This document shows, one piece after another, positions 16,992 through 25,717 of a stretch of 64,000 nt of DNA. Every line of letters starts with the position of its first letter. The stretch's first letter is position 1. The translations under genes and the position numbers were made by a program. Where the stretch lies: NCBI RefSeq assembly GCF_014640975.1, contig NZ_BMHO01000001.1:1498166-1562165 (forward strand), in the 5' to 3' direction. This DNA comes from Microbacterium faecale. Its GTDB lineage: Bacteria > Actinomycetota > Actinomycetes > Actinomycetales > Microbacteriaceae. Under the pieces are notes generated by a model that saw only the letters and a list, made by a program, of their open reading frames with translations, was not told where the DNA came from and ran no database searches.

Positions 16992-17819
16992 CTACGGCAG
17001 GTCGTCGAGCTCGAAACCGCAGGCGGCCCCGAGCTGCGTCGCCGCGCGCTGGGCCGCGCTCTGGGCGGCAGACGCGTCGTCGGCGGAGCGCGCCTCCGCC
17101 AGATCCTCGTACGCGTCGGCGAGATCGTCGAGCGGCTCGCTCACCTCGTCCGTCGACATCTGGTCGGCGAGCGAGTCGAAGAGCGCACCGAGGTCGCTCG
17201 GGCCGCTCGCGGCCCCCGGGCCCGCGGCGAGAAGCGCATCGCAGTCAGCCTGCACGTCCGGATCCGCCGATCCCTCGGGGAGGGTCCAGCCGTCCTCGGG
17301 ATCCGTCGGCACGAGGTCGCCGAACTCGTCGATGATCGTCGTCGTGTAGGTGAAGATGCCCGCGACCGCCACGACGATCGCCGCGGCGATGCCGAGCACG
17401 CTGCCCGCGAGCGAGACGGCCAGCGCGGCGATGCTGATGCCCAGGGCAGCGGCCTTCTTCGCGAGCGCGACGATCGACATCACGAGGCCCGCGATGAGGA
17501 ACGCCCAGCCGATGAAGGAGAGGAAACCGGTCACGCGTCCGGCCTCGGGTATGAAGCTGAGGAAGCCGAGGCAGACGACGAGCGTTCCGATGATCGCGCT
17601 GACGAGGGCGAGCACAGGAAGCGTCTTGCCGGGGCGCGGCTTCTGGGGTGCGGGCGTGACCTGCGCCGCGGGGCCGCCAGCCGGAGGCACGGGGCCGCCC
17701 GGCTGCGGATACCCGCCCTGTTGCGGATATCCGGCCTGCTGCGGAAGGGGCGCCGTCGGTGCGGCGGCCGGGGGAACCTGGTGCGCGGGCGGGCCGTACG
17801 GAGGCTGCGGGGTGCTCAT
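16992..17819 (-). CDS. Proline-rich N-terminus membrane protein (DUF4190-like)
   Basis: 275 aa. The first 65 residues are low-complexity proline, glycine and glutamine with repeated YPQQ/GYPQ motifs. Three to four hydrophobic helices follow (about 75-165, GFLSFIGWAFLIAGLVMS and so on). The remaining 110 residues are acidic, alanine-rich and probably helical, lying outside the membrane. The layout fits the actinobacterial DUF4190-like proteins; no function is established. ATG 17819 is preceded by GGAGAGA and also by GAGAAT at 6 nt. Read in the same direction as mtlD, 34 bases after its stop. Confidence 0.75.
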   Translation of the reverse strand: MSTPQPPYGPPAHQVPPAAAPTAPLPQQAGYPQQGGYPQPGGPVPPAGGPAAQVTPAPQKPRPGKTLPVLALVSAIIGTLVVCLGFLSFIPEAGRVTGFLSFIGWAFLIAGLVMSIVALAKKAAALGISIAALAVSLAGSVLGIAAAIVVAVAGIFTYTTTIIDEFGDLVPTDPEDGWTLPEGSADPDVQADCDALLAAGPGAASGPSDLGALFDSLADQMSTDEVSEPLDDLADAYEDLAEARSADDASAAQSAAQRAATQLGAACGFELDDLP

Positions 17820-17853
17820 GACGACATTCTCTCCTGCTTCGCCCGGAACCTCC

Positions 17854-18996
17854 TCAGCGCGTATGGCCCGCGACCACGTCGCGCACCGCCGCGTACAGCG
17901 GGTGCGACGGATCCAGGCCCGTCACGTCCGCCGTGAACGCGTCGGCGCTCTGCGCCGCGAGCTTCGCCCGCAGCTGGGCGGCCTGCTCGTCGTCCGGGTC
18001 ATCGAACGCGAGGGCCGCGTCGATCGCATCCAGCAGCCCGTCGACGGCGAGGCCGCGCTCGGCGGCTTCCGCGGCGGGGCCGACGAAGCGCTCGTGCCGC
18101 GACAGCTTGCGCAGCGGCTGGCGGCCGACGCGGCCCACCGTGTCCGGCAGGGCGGGATTCTTGAAGCGCTGGAGGATCGTCGCTCGGTAGGCCGCGAGTT
18201 CCTCGTCGGCGAAACCGTGCTTGTGGGCGAGCACCGCGCTGGTCTCCTCGATCGCGCGGGCCACCTTCTGCTCGATGCCCGGATCCGCGAGGGCGTCCGC
18301 GATCCGCTCGTAGCCGGCCCGCGCGCCGTGGTAGGCGGTGGCGGCGTGGCCCGTGTTCACGGTGAACAGCTTTCGCTCGATGTACGGGCCGAGCTCGTCG
18401 ACGAAGTGCGCGCCGGGGATCGTCGGCGGCGCCTGGTCGAACGGGGCGCGCTCGATCGCCCACTCGAAGAATGGCTCGACGGTCACGTCGATCCCCGCTC
18501 CCTCCGGCTGGCCGGGGACGATGCGGTCGACCGCGGTGTTCGCGAAGACGGCACGCGGGGAGAGCTCTCCCCATTCCTCGCCCGCAACCTCCGTGATGTG
18601 CCCGCGCAGCTGATCGGTCGCGCCGATCGCGTTCTCGCACGCCATCACCTGAACGGGGGCGGCATCCGCGTCCCGAGCACGGATCCCCGCGAGCACGTGC
18701 GGTGCGATGAACTTCAGCACCGTGGGGCCGACCGCGCACGTGACGACGTCGGCGTCCGCGATCTCGCGTGCGACGCGCTCCGGATCCTCGGCGCTGTTCA
18801 CGGCCGAGAACCCGGACACGACGATGTCGCGTCCGCCGTCGCCGACCTCGTGCACCGTGTAGGAGTCTGCCTCCTCGAGCGCGGCGACGAGGTCGGCGGC
18901 GACGTCTGAGAACACGATCTCGTATCCGCCCTCGGCCAGCAGGGCGCCGACGAAGCCGCGCCCGATGTTGCCGGCGCCGAAGTGCACGGCCTTCAT
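17854..18996 (-). CDS. mtlD: Mannitol-1-phosphate 5-dehydrogenase
   Basis: NAD-dependent oxidoreductase of 380 aa converting mannitol-1-phosphate from the PTS to fructose-6-phosphate. Rossmann motif FGAGNIGRGF at residues 5-14; the polyol dehydrogenase signature KLFTVNTGHA near 210-220 supplies the catalytic Lys and His. Length is normal. ATG 18996 overlaps the last base of the mtlA stop codon (TGATG), so it is the last gene of the leftward mannitol operon and is translationally coupled to the transporter. Confidence 0.95.
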   Translation of the reverse strand: MKAVHFGAGNIGRGFVGALLAEGGYEIVFSDVAADLVAALEEADSYTVHEVGDGGRDIVVSGFSAVNSAEDPERVAREIADADVVTCAVGPTVLKFIAPHVLAGIRARDADAAPVQVMACENAIGATDQLRGHITEVAGEEWGELSPRAVFANTAVDRIVPGQPEGAGIDVTVEPFFEWAIERAPFDQAPPTIPGAHFVDELGPYIERKLFTVNTGHAATAYHGARAGYERIADALADPGIEQKVARAIEETSAVLAHKHGFADEELAAYRATILQRFKNPALPDTVGRVGRQPLRKLSRHERFVGPAAEAAERGLAVDGLLDAIDAALAFDDPDDEQAAQLRAKLAAQSADAFTADVTGLDPSHPLYAAVRDVVAGHTR

Positions 18997-20999
18997 CAGG
19001 CCAGTCCGTCCTGGAGCAGGCGGTACAGCTCCTCCGGCGAGGAGGCCTGCTTCAGCTGCTCGACCGCGTCCTCGTCGCCGAACTGCACGGCGACCGACTG
19101 CAGGATCTCGAGATGAGCGTCGCCCTGGCCGGCAATGCCGACGACGAACGTCGCGGTGTCGCCGTCGCCCCAGTCGACCCCGCCGTCGTAGCGGACGACC
19201 GACAGCGCGGTGCCGAGGACGGCGTCCTTGGCGGCGTCGGTGCCGTGGGGGATCGCGAGGCCGTTGCCCATGAAGGTGGACACGGTCTCCTCGCGGTCCT
19301 TCATCGCCTGGGCGTAGTCGCCCGTGACGGCCCCGGCGCCCTCGAGGATGCCCGCCGCCTCGGCGAGCGCCTCGTCGCGCGTGACGGATCCGGCATGGAT
19401 CCGCACGTACTCGGGCTTGAGGACATCGGAGCCGCCGGAGCTGTCGTCCGCGACGTCGGGAGCCGGCGCTGCCTCCGTCTCCTCCGCGGGAACGTCGCCG
19501 TCCTCGCGCTGGCGGCGCACCATCTCGACGACCTCGTCGTATTCGGGGGCGTCGAGGAAGCCGCCCACCGAGACGTGGATCGCGCCGGGCTCGTTCTGTC
19601 GCGCCCTGTCGGTGAGCTGCGCCTGGGTGATGACGAGGTCGGCGGATCCGTCGAGGTTCGCGATCGACTTGTTCGTCACGGTGACGTCGGTGATGCCGGC
19701 CGCCTTGAACTTCTTGCGGAGCACGCCCGCGCCCATGGCGGAGGATCCCATGCCCGCGTCGCACGCGAAGATGACCTTCTCGATCGTCTTCGTGGCGGTA
19801 GTCGTGGCCCCGGCGACGAGGCCGGACAGCGCCGCGGAGTCCTTGCCCTTGTTCTTCGCGGTCTGTGCGACGGCCTGGGAGAACTTGTCGCCCGCGGCGA
19901 GGTCGCGCTTTCGGCTGGCGCGGAGGATGACGGCGGCGATCACGAACGTCACGGCCGCGGAGGCGACGACGGCGAGGATCACACCGACGTAGTCGCCGCC
20001 CGCCGTCTGGATCATCACCGCGATGATCGACCCCGGCGCGGCGGGTGCGCGCAGGCCGGTGTCGAACAGGACGTTGACGCCGACGCCGGTCATCCCGCCC
20101 GCGACCACCGCGAGCAGCAGCGACGGCTTCATCAGCACGTACGGGAAGTAGACCTCGTGGATGCCGCCGAAGAAGTGGATGATCGCGGCGCCGGGGGCGG
20201 ATCCCTTCGCGGCACCGACGCCGAAGAACGTAAACGCGAGCAGCAGGCCAAGACCGACGCCGGGGTTGGCTTCGAGCAGGAAGAGGATCGATTTGCCGTG
20301 CTCGTCGAGTTCGCCGATCCCTAGCGGTGTCAGCACGCCGTGGTTGATCGCGTTGTTGAGGAAGAACACCTTCGCCGGCTCGATGATGATGCTGGTGAGG
20401 GGCAGCAGTCCGTTCTCGACGAGGAATCCCACGGCGTTGCTGAGGACCCCCGTGAGCCAGTTCACGACGGGCGCGAGGACATAGAAGGCGAAGATCGCGG
20501 CGAGGAAGCCGAAGATGCCGGCCGAGAACATCGACACGAGCATCTCGAAGCCCGCCTTGACCTTGCCTTCCCACAGGGTGTCGAGCTTCTTCATGATCCA
20601 TGCGGCGAGCGGACCCATGATCATCGCGCCGAGGAACATGTGGATCTGGGGGAGGCCGCCGTCTCCCGTCTCGTTGGCGACCGCGACGAGCAGGTCGCTT
20701 CCCACGATCGCGCCCATCGTCGCGATGACGCCGACGACCCCGCCGCGCTTGTCGTAGATCATGAACCCGCCGGTGTAGGCGATGATCAGCGGCAGCAGAT
20801 AGTGGATCATCGGGCCGACGATCGTCTCCAGGTCGGCGTTCGGCGTCCACCCCTTCTCGATGAAGAACGCGGTGAACAGGCCCCACGCGACGAGCGCGGG
20901 AATGTTGGGCATGACCATGCCCGACATGAAGGATCCGACCTTCTGGATCAGCACCCGGAACCCGCCGGGCGCCTTGGTCTCTGCTGTCTGCGTTGACAT
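18996..20999 (-). CDS. mtlA: PTS mannitol transporter subunit IICBA
   Basis: A 667-aa fused permease-kinase that imports mannitol and phosphorylates it. Domain order: membrane IIC (1 to about 375), IIB (about 395-490, phosphorylated Cys413 in FACDAGMGSSAMG) and IIA (about 520-667, phosphorylated His585 in AIPHG). All three phosphotransfer residues needed downstream of HPr are intact. It lies 34 bases after ptsI and overlaps mtlD. An extra, separate EIIB is encoded at the start of the same operon. Confidence 0.96.
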   Translation of the reverse strand: MSTQTAETKAPGGFRVLIQKVGSFMSGMVMPNIPALVAWGLFTAFFIEKGWTPNADLETIVGPMIHYLLPLIIAYTGGFMIYDKRGGVVGVIATMGAIVGSDLLVAVANETGDGGLPQIHMFLGAMIMGPLAAWIMKKLDTLWEGKVKAGFEMLVSMFSAGIFGFLAAIFAFYVLAPVVNWLTGVLSNAVGFLVENGLLPLTSIIIEPAKVFFLNNAINHGVLTPLGIGELDEHGKSILFLLEANPGVGLGLLLAFTFFGVGAAKGSAPGAAIIHFFGGIHEVYFPYVLMKPSLLLAVVAGGMTGVGVNVLFDTGLRAPAAPGSIIAVMIQTAGGDYVGVILAVVASAAVTFVIAAVILRASRKRDLAAGDKFSQAVAQTAKNKGKDSAALSGLVAGATTTATKTIEKVIFACDAGMGSSAMGAGVLRKKFKAAGITDVTVTNKSIANLDGSADLVITQAQLTDRARQNEPGAIHVSVGGFLDAPEYDEVVEMVRRQREDGDVPAEETEAAPAPDVADDSSGGSDVLKPEYVRIHAGSVTRDEALAEAAGILEGAGAVTGDYAQAMKDREETVSTFMGNGLAIPHGTDAAKDAVLGTALSVVRYDGGVDWGDGDTATFVVGIAGQGDAHLEILQSVAVQFGDEDAVEQLKQASSPEELYRLLQDGLA

Positions 21000-21033
21000 G
21001 ATGTGACTGCTTTCTGGGAAGGGGAGAGTGAGG

Positions 21034-22683
21034 TCAGGCGGCCGCGCGAGCGGCGGCCTTCGCGGCGTCGGCGTTCGATGCGGCCGTGGCGGCCTCCGCG
21101 AGGCGCCGGGCGTCCTCGAGGGTGTACTTCTTCAGTTCGGCGCGCACGTCGGCGAGCGCCGACGGCGACATCGAGAGCGTGTCGACGCCGAGCCCGACGA
21201 GCACGACGGCGAGCAGCGGATCCGCGGCGGCCTCGCCGCAGACGCCGACCGGCTTGCCGTTCGCGGCGCCGCCGTCGGCCACCATCTTGATCAGCCGCAG
21301 CACGCCCGGGTGCCAGGGGCTCTGCAGGTGCGCGACGGATCCGAGCAGGCGATCGGCGGCCATCGTGTACTGCACGAGGTCGTTCGTGCCGATCGACGCG
21401 AAGTCGGTCTGTCGCAGGATGTCCTCCGCGAGCAGCGCGCTCGAGGGAACCTCCACCATGACGCCCGCGGTCTTCAGGCCCAGCTCCTTGGCGAGCGACG
21501 TGAAGTACTCGGCCTCGTCGACGGTCGCGACCATCGGCGCCATGACCCAGAGGTCGGCGTCCGTCTCCGCGTCGGCGTGCGCGAGCGCGGTGAGCTGGTC
21601 GCGGAGGATCTGCTCGCGATACGCGAGGGCGCGGATCCCGCGGCGGCCGAGCGCCGGATTCTCCTCGTCGTCGTCCGTCAGGAAGGGGAGCGGCTTGTCG
21701 GCGCCCGCGTCGAGCACGCGCACGACGACCTTCTTCCCGGCGAACGACCCGAGCAGCTGCCGGTAGCTCTCCTGCTGGTCGGCGACCGACGGTGCCTCGT
21801 CGCTCGAGAGGAACAGGAACTCGGTGCGGAACAGTCCGACGCCCTCGGCGCCGAGCTCGATGGCCTCGGCGGCTCCGTCGGCGGATCCGAGGTTCGCGAG
21901 CAGGGGCACCTCGGTCCCGTCGGCGAGCGCGCCGGGAGTAATCGGGGCATTCCGTGCGGCCTCGCGGTCGGCGGCGCGCTGTTCGGCCTCCGCGATCTGC
22001 GCGTCCGACGGATCCACGATGACGAGGTCCTGCGCCGCGTCGACGATGACGATCTGGCCGTCAGTGAGGTCGGCCTCGGCGGCGCCCACGACCGCGACGA
22101 TGCCCTTCTCGCGAGCGAGGATCGCGGTATGCGAGGTCGGGCCGCCCTCGATCGTGACGACGGCGAGCACCTGGTCGAGGTCGAGCAGGGCGGTGTCGGC
22201 CGGCGCGAGGTCGGTCGCGACGAGCACGAACGGGTGCCCGGGCTCTGGCACCCCGGGGGCGGGGACGCCGCGGAGGTGCGCGATGATGCGCTGCGCGACG
22301 TCCGCAAGGTCGGCCGCGCGCTCGCCGAGATAGCCGCCGATCTCCTTCAGTTGCTCGGCGAACTCGGCGAAGGCGGCGTAGACGGCGTGTTCGCCCGTGG
22401 CGCCGCCGTCGATGCGGGCCGAGACGAGCTCTTCGAGCGTCGGATCCTCGGCCATCATCGCCTGCGCCTCGAGCACGTCGCGGGCGGACCCTCCCGCGCG
22501 CTCGCCGCGGTCGTTCAGCTCTGCCGCAACGGCCGAGACCGCGTCGGCGACGGCCGTCTTCTCCTCGTCGGGCGTCCGCGTCGACGGCGCGTCGCTCGGC
22601 GGTTCGAGGGCCGCCGCCATCACGGCGACGGGGCCGGAGGCGTTGCCCAGCCCGACGCCGGTTCCGCGAATCTCGGCCGACAT
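21034..22683 (-). CDS. ptsI: PTS enzyme I (phosphoenolpyruvate-protein phosphotransferase)
   Basis: 549-aa cytoplasmic enzyme starting the PTS phosphate relay from phosphoenolpyruvate to HPr. Phosphorylated His185 lies in GGPTSHTAILAREKG. The PEP-utilising C-terminal barrel has FRTEFLFL, MAPMVATVDE and the conserved active-site Cys in GVCGEAAADP. It is a few bases behind ptsH. Placement of the general PTS genes within a mannitol operon means their expression should follow mannitol unless another promoter exists. Confidence 0.96.
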   Translation of the reverse strand: MSAEIRGTGVGLGNASGPVAVMAAALEPPSDAPSTRTPDEEKTAVADAVSAVAAELNDRGERAGGSARDVLEAQAMMAEDPTLEELVSARIDGGATGEHAVYAAFAEFAEQLKEIGGYLGERAADLADVAQRIIAHLRGVPAPGVPEPGHPFVLVATDLAPADTALLDLDQVLAVVTIEGGPTSHTAILAREKGIVAVVGAAEADLTDGQIVIVDAAQDLVIVDPSDAQIAEAEQRAADREAARNAPITPGALADGTEVPLLANLGSADGAAEAIELGAEGVGLFRTEFLFLSSDEAPSVADQQESYRQLLGSFAGKKVVVRVLDAGADKPLPFLTDDDEENPALGRRGIRALAYREQILRDQLTALAHADAETDADLWVMAPMVATVDEAEYFTSLAKELGLKTAGVMVEVPSSALLAEDILRQTDFASIGTNDLVQYTMAADRLLGSVAHLQSPWHPGVLRLIKMVADGGAANGKPVGVCGEAAADPLLAVVLVGLGVDTLSMSPSALADVRAELKKYTLEDARRLAEAATAASNADAAKAAARAAA

Positions 22684-22685
22684 GA

Positions 22686-22952
22686 TCAGGCGTCCTGGTC
22701 GGACTCGAGCATGGCCGTCAGCTCGTCGAGCACGGCGTCTTCGCCGTCGCCGGAGACGGACAGCGTCACCTCGTCGCCCGTGTTGGCGCCGAGCGAGATG
22801 ACGCCGAGGATGCTCGCCGCGTTGACGGGCTTGCCGTCGCCCTTGGCAACCGTCACGTCGAGGCCGGAGTTCTTCGCGGCCTCGGCGAAGAGCTTCGCGG
22901 GACGCGCGTGCAGACCGTGGGAGGAGGCGATGGTGACGGTGCGAGTAGCCAT
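22686..22952 (-). CDS. ptsH: Phosphocarrier protein HPr
   Basis: 88 aa, the small phosphocarrier between enzyme I and sugar-specific EII proteins. The phosphorylated His15 is in the classic context GLHARPAKLF. A serine at the position of the regulatory Ser46 (S47, in NAASILG) is present, though whether an HPr kinase exists here is unknown. ATG 22952 is preceded by AAAGGAAA. Confidence 0.96.
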   Translation of the reverse strand: MATRTVTIASSHGLHARPAKLFAEAAKNSGLDVTVAKGDGKPVNAASILGVISLGANTGDEVTLSVSGDGEDAVLDELTAMLESDQDA

Positions 22953-22965
22953 GATGTGTTTCCTT

Positions 22966-23289
22966 TCAGCGGGGCCCGCCGGCGGTGGCGGATCCGGGGT
23001 CGGTCACGAGTGCGAGGGTGCGTGCCCCGTCGCGGTCGGCGGCGATGTCGGCGGGCAGGTCGACGACGCGCACGCCGTGCTCGCGCGCTCGCGCGCGGAC
23101 GGCGCGCGCCGCGTCTCCGAGGTGGGCGCCGAGGAGCAACGCGTCGGCAAAGGCGAGGTCCGCGGCGAGCGCAGAGACGGGGATCGCGGACGCGTCGATC
23201 TCGAGGCCGGCAACCGTGGCGGCGCGGGACAGCCGGGTGGCCACGAACGTGCTCGAGGCGCCTGCGCCGCACACCACGATGATCTTCAT
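22966..23289 (-). CDS. Stand-alone PTS EIIB, lactose/cellobiose or galactitol type
   Basis: A 107-aa single-domain EIIB, first gene of the mannitol operon. The P-loop VCGAGASSTF carries the phosphorylatable Cys7. This fold belongs to the GatB/ChbB-like EIIB superfamily, not to an obvious mannitol set, because MtlA already has its own IIB domain. No partner IIC or IIA gene lies nearby. It may phosphorylate the neighbouring PRD regulator in trans (see findings) or serve another transporter. The ATG at 23289 is preceded by GGAGAAG. Confidence 0.85.
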   Translation of the reverse strand: MKIIVVCGAGASSTFVATRLSRAATVAGLEIDASAIPVSALAADLAFADALLLGAHLGDAARAVRARAREHGVRVVDLPADIAADRDGARTLALVTDPGSATAGGPR

Positions 23290-23311
23290 CGACCCACTTC
23301 TCCTCGTTTCC

Positions 23312-23324
23312 CCCCATCCTGGGG
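23312..23324. promoter_or_regulatory. Inverted repeat between mtlR and the mannitol operon
   Basis: CCCCA-TCC-TGGGG, a perfect 5-bp inverted repeat in the 107-bp divergent gap, 22 bases upstream of the EIIB start. A candidate MtlR operator half; no experimental consensus known to me. Confidence 0.3.
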
Positions 23325-23354
23325 TGTCTGCTCGCCCGTGGCAATGGAGGGCGC

Positions 23355-23373
23355 TTTCCGCTCCCTGCGGAAA
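23355..23373. promoter_or_regulatory. TTTCCGC/GCGGAAA inverted repeat upstream of mtlR
   Basis: Perfect 7-bp arms (23355-23361 and 23367-23373) with a 5-bp centre, 23 bases before the mtlR start and in the gap shared with the mannitol operon. Likely operator of MtlR or a global carbon regulator. Confidence 0.45.
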
Positions 23374-23396
23374 ACGACGTCTGGTTGACTGGGGCC

Positions 23397-25319
23397 GTGA
23401 CGATCAAGCGGCAGACGCGGGTGCTCGGGATCCTGTTGCGCCGCTCGGACTGGGTCACGGCCGGCTACCTCGCGGATTCGTTGGGCGTGACCGCGCGCAG
23501 CGTACGGTCGTACGTCACGGCGATCAATCGGCGCGCTCCCGAAGCGATCGAATCGGGGCCGCAGGGGTACCGCGCGACCGAGCGCGCGCAGACGGTCGAG
23601 CTCGCCGAGTTGGATCCCGATCGAGGCACGCCGCGCGAGCGCACGCACGCGCTCGTGCGCCGCCTGCTTGAGACGCCCGATGGTGTCGACGTGTTCGACG
23701 CCGCGCTCGAGATGCACGTGTCCCGCGACACGGTCGAGTCCGACCTGCGCCGGGTGCGCAGCATGCTTCGGGGGACGGAGCTGTCGTTCGCGCGCGAGGC
23801 CGCGGTCGTCCGGGTGACAGGAACCGAGCTGGCGCGGCGGCGGCTGGTGAGTCGTCTCGTCCACGAGGAGCTGGACGAGGGATCCGTCGACGTCGACGCC
23901 CTGCGCCGCGCGGCGGGCCATCTGGGGCTCGACACCGCGTCGTTCACCGCGGTCGGCCATGACCTGCGCGACGCGCTGCGGGAACTCGATCATGCCACCA
24001 ACGAGCTCGCCGTCTTCGACGTCGTGCTGCACATCGCCATTGCCGCGGATCGCGTCGCCCGCGGTCACGCTCTGGCTCGCGCTGACGCGAGCGCGAACGA
24101 GACGGAGGATGGCGTGGCGACGGCGATCGGTCGCATCGCGCGCGAGAGGTTCGGTGTCGAGCTCCGGTCCGGAGACCTCGCCCACCTCGCGTCGCTCGTG
24201 ATGCTCTCCGTCGTCGACCCGGTCGAGACGCCCAGTGCACACGGCGTGGACGAGCGGGTCGGCGCCGCGGTGCGCGCCGCCGTCGGTCGCGCGGCGGAGA
24301 CCTATGGGCTGCGCTTCGCGCAGGAGCAGTTCGCGTCGCGTCTCGCGCTGCACGTGCAGAACCTCGTGCTCCGGGCGGCGGAGGAGCTGTGGTCGCGCAA
24401 CCCGATGACGCGGTCGCTCAAGGCGGCCTCGCCCATGCTGTTCGACGTGGCGGTATCGATCGCGGGTGACCTGTCTCAGGCGCTCGGGATCGCGATTCCC
24501 GACGATGAGATCGCCGACATCGCGATGCACGTCGGTGCGGCCCTCGAGTTCGATCGTCAGCGTTCGGCAGCGCTGTCTGCGGCGCTCGTCAGCCCCGGGC
24601 TCGAGCAGATGAGAAGGCGGCTCGCGGCCGAGATCGCGCGCGCGGCCGGGCACGAGGTCGAGATCACCGAGACGTCGACGAGCTACGACCCGGACTGGGC
24701 CGCGTTCGCCACCGACCTTGTGCTGACGACGGTCGATCCGCCGGCGACCGTGCGGGGCGGATCCGACCGCGTCGTCAGGATCGCGCCGTTCCTCTCGGAC
24801 CGCGACGCCGACCGGATCGCCGACGCCGCGAACCGCGTGCGTCGCGCTCGGCGCTTGAGCGGCCTGCGCGAGGAGATGGCCCGCTGGTTCCTTCCCGGGG
24901 CATTCGTGCGCGACGTCGGCGAGGCGACCCCGGCCGAGATCATCCGCCGACTCGGCGCGCCACTCATCGCGGAGGGCATCATCGACGAGTCGTACATCGA
25001 CAGCGCGATCGAGCGCGAAGCGCTCTCCTCGACCGCCTTCACGGAGTCGCTCGCCGTGCCGCACGCGATGACGATGTCGGCCCGCCGCACGGCGATCGCC
25101 GTCGCCGTCAGCGAGACCGCTGTGCCGTGGGGATCCGACCGCGTGCACGTGATCGCGCTGGCCGCGTTCTCCGAGAGCGACCGGCCCGCGTTCCAGACGG
25201 TCTTCGAGCAGTTCGTGGAGGTGTTCGCGGATCCGGCGAACGCGCGCCGCATCACGCGCCGCGCGACCGATCGCGACAGCTTCCTCACGGAGCTCGCCAC
25301 GCTCATCGACGAGGGCTGA
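23397..25319 (+). CDS. mtlR: PRD-containing transcriptional activator, MtlR type
   Basis: About 640 aa in the order of MtlR activators: an N-terminal helix-turn-helix (residues 5-60), a second HTH-like region (75-140), PRD1 and PRD2 (to about 400; H378 in IAMHVGAALEF), an EIIB-like segment (about 405-490) and an EIIA domain (about 500-640, H556 in LAVPHAMT). The protein contains no cysteine at all, so the EIIB-like domain cannot be phosphorylated in the usual way. GTG 23397 is preferred; TTG 23385 is the other choice. It faces the mannitol operon, which it should control according to PTS phosphorylation. Confidence 0.88.
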   Translation: MTIKRQTRVLGILLRRSDWVTAGYLADSLGVTARSVRSYVTAINRRAPEAIESGPQGYRATERAQTVELAELDPDRGTPRERTHALVRRLLETPDGVDVFDAALEMHVSRDTVESDLRRVRSMLRGTELSFAREAAVVRVTGTELARRRLVSRLVHEELDEGSVDVDALRRAAGHLGLDTASFTAVGHDLRDALRELDHATNELAVFDVVLHIAIAADRVARGHALARADASANETEDGVATAIGRIARERFGVELRSGDLAHLASLVMLSVVDPVETPSAHGVDERVGAAVRAAVGRAAETYGLRFAQEQFASRLALHVQNLVLRAAEELWSRNPMTRSLKAASPMLFDVAVSIAGDLSQALGIAIPDDEIADIAMHVGAALEFDRQRSAALSAALVSPGLEQMRRRLAAEIARAAGHEVEITETSTSYDPDWAAFATDLVLTTVDPPATVRGGSDRVVRIAPFLSDRDADRIADAANRVRRARRLSGLREEMARWFLPGAFVRDVGEATPAEIIRRLGAPLIAEGIIDESYIDSAIEREALSSTAFTESLAVPHAMTMSARRTAIAVAVSETAVPWGSDRVHVIALAAFSESDRPAFQTVFEQFVEVFADPANARRITRRATDRDSFLTELATLIDEG

Positions 25320-25345
25320 CGACGCGCCGCGACTGATCTTGTTAT

Positions 25346-25365
25346 GCAAGCCTTGCTACGCAAGG
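25346..25365. promoter_or_regulatory. PadR operator, overlapping palindromes
   Basis: CCTTGC-TAC-GCAAGG (25351-25365) is a perfect 6-bp inverted repeat, and GCAAG-C-CTTGC (25346-25356) is a second one sharing an arm. The block abuts the -10 TAAAGT of the padR gene, so the protein it encodes should repress itself. Confidence 0.65.
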
Positions 25366-25371
25366 TAAAGT
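25366..25371 (+). promoter_or_regulatory. -10 hexamer of the padR-like gene
   Basis: TAAAGT, 7 nt before ATG 25379 with no Shine-Dalgarno sequence; a leaderless start directly downstream of the operator. Confidence 0.6.
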
Positions 25372-25378
25372 TCCGGAC

Positions 25379-25717
25379 ATGGACGAGGAACGCGTTCGCA
25401 TCGCAACGAACATCCGCAAGGGCGTGCTCGAGTTCTGCGTGCTCGCGCTGCTCGCGCGCCGCGACATGTACGGTCTCGAGCTCGCGGACGAGCTCGTGGC
25501 GCGTGATCTCACCGCCAGCGAGGGCAGCCTGTACCCGCTCCTCGCTCGCATGCAGCAGGCGGGGGTGGTGGCGAGCCGGCACGAGGCGCCCGCGGGCTCG
25601 CGTCCTCGCAAGTACTACGCGATCACCGACGACGGCACGGCGCAGCTGGCGACCTTCGCCGACGTCTGGGGTCGCATCTCACGTCAGGTCGACGACACCC
25701 TCGGGGAGACAGCATGA
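25379..25717 (+). CDS. PadR-family transcriptional regulator
   Basis: 112 aa, the short PadR type: a winged helix (residues 12-85: GVLEFCVLALLARRDMYG, then SEGSLYPLLARMQQAGVV and PRKYYAITDDG) with a short C-terminal dimer helix. It has a palindromic operator directly before its -10 element. Its stop overlaps the start of the following membrane-protein gene (ATGA 25714-25717), the usual PadR plus HAAS/DUF1700 pair in which the regulator controls its partner. Confidence 0.93.
   Translation: MDEERVRIATNIRKGVLEFCVLALLARRDMYGLELADELVARDLTASEGSLYPLLARMQQAGVVASRHEAPAGSRPRKYYAITDDGTAQLATFADVWGRISRQVDDTLGETA

Noticed and set aside
17854..20886. A 1010-codon minus-strand frame covering mtlD and part of mtlA
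   Set aside because: Its C-terminal part is the real MtlD; the N-terminal 630 residues are an out-of-frame reading of mtlA. No fusion exists; mtlD starts at 18996.
23286..25349. A 687-codon minus-strand frame opposite mtlR
   Set aside because: Antisense shadow of a GC-rich gene with no motif; mtlR has clear PRD and EIIA signatures.
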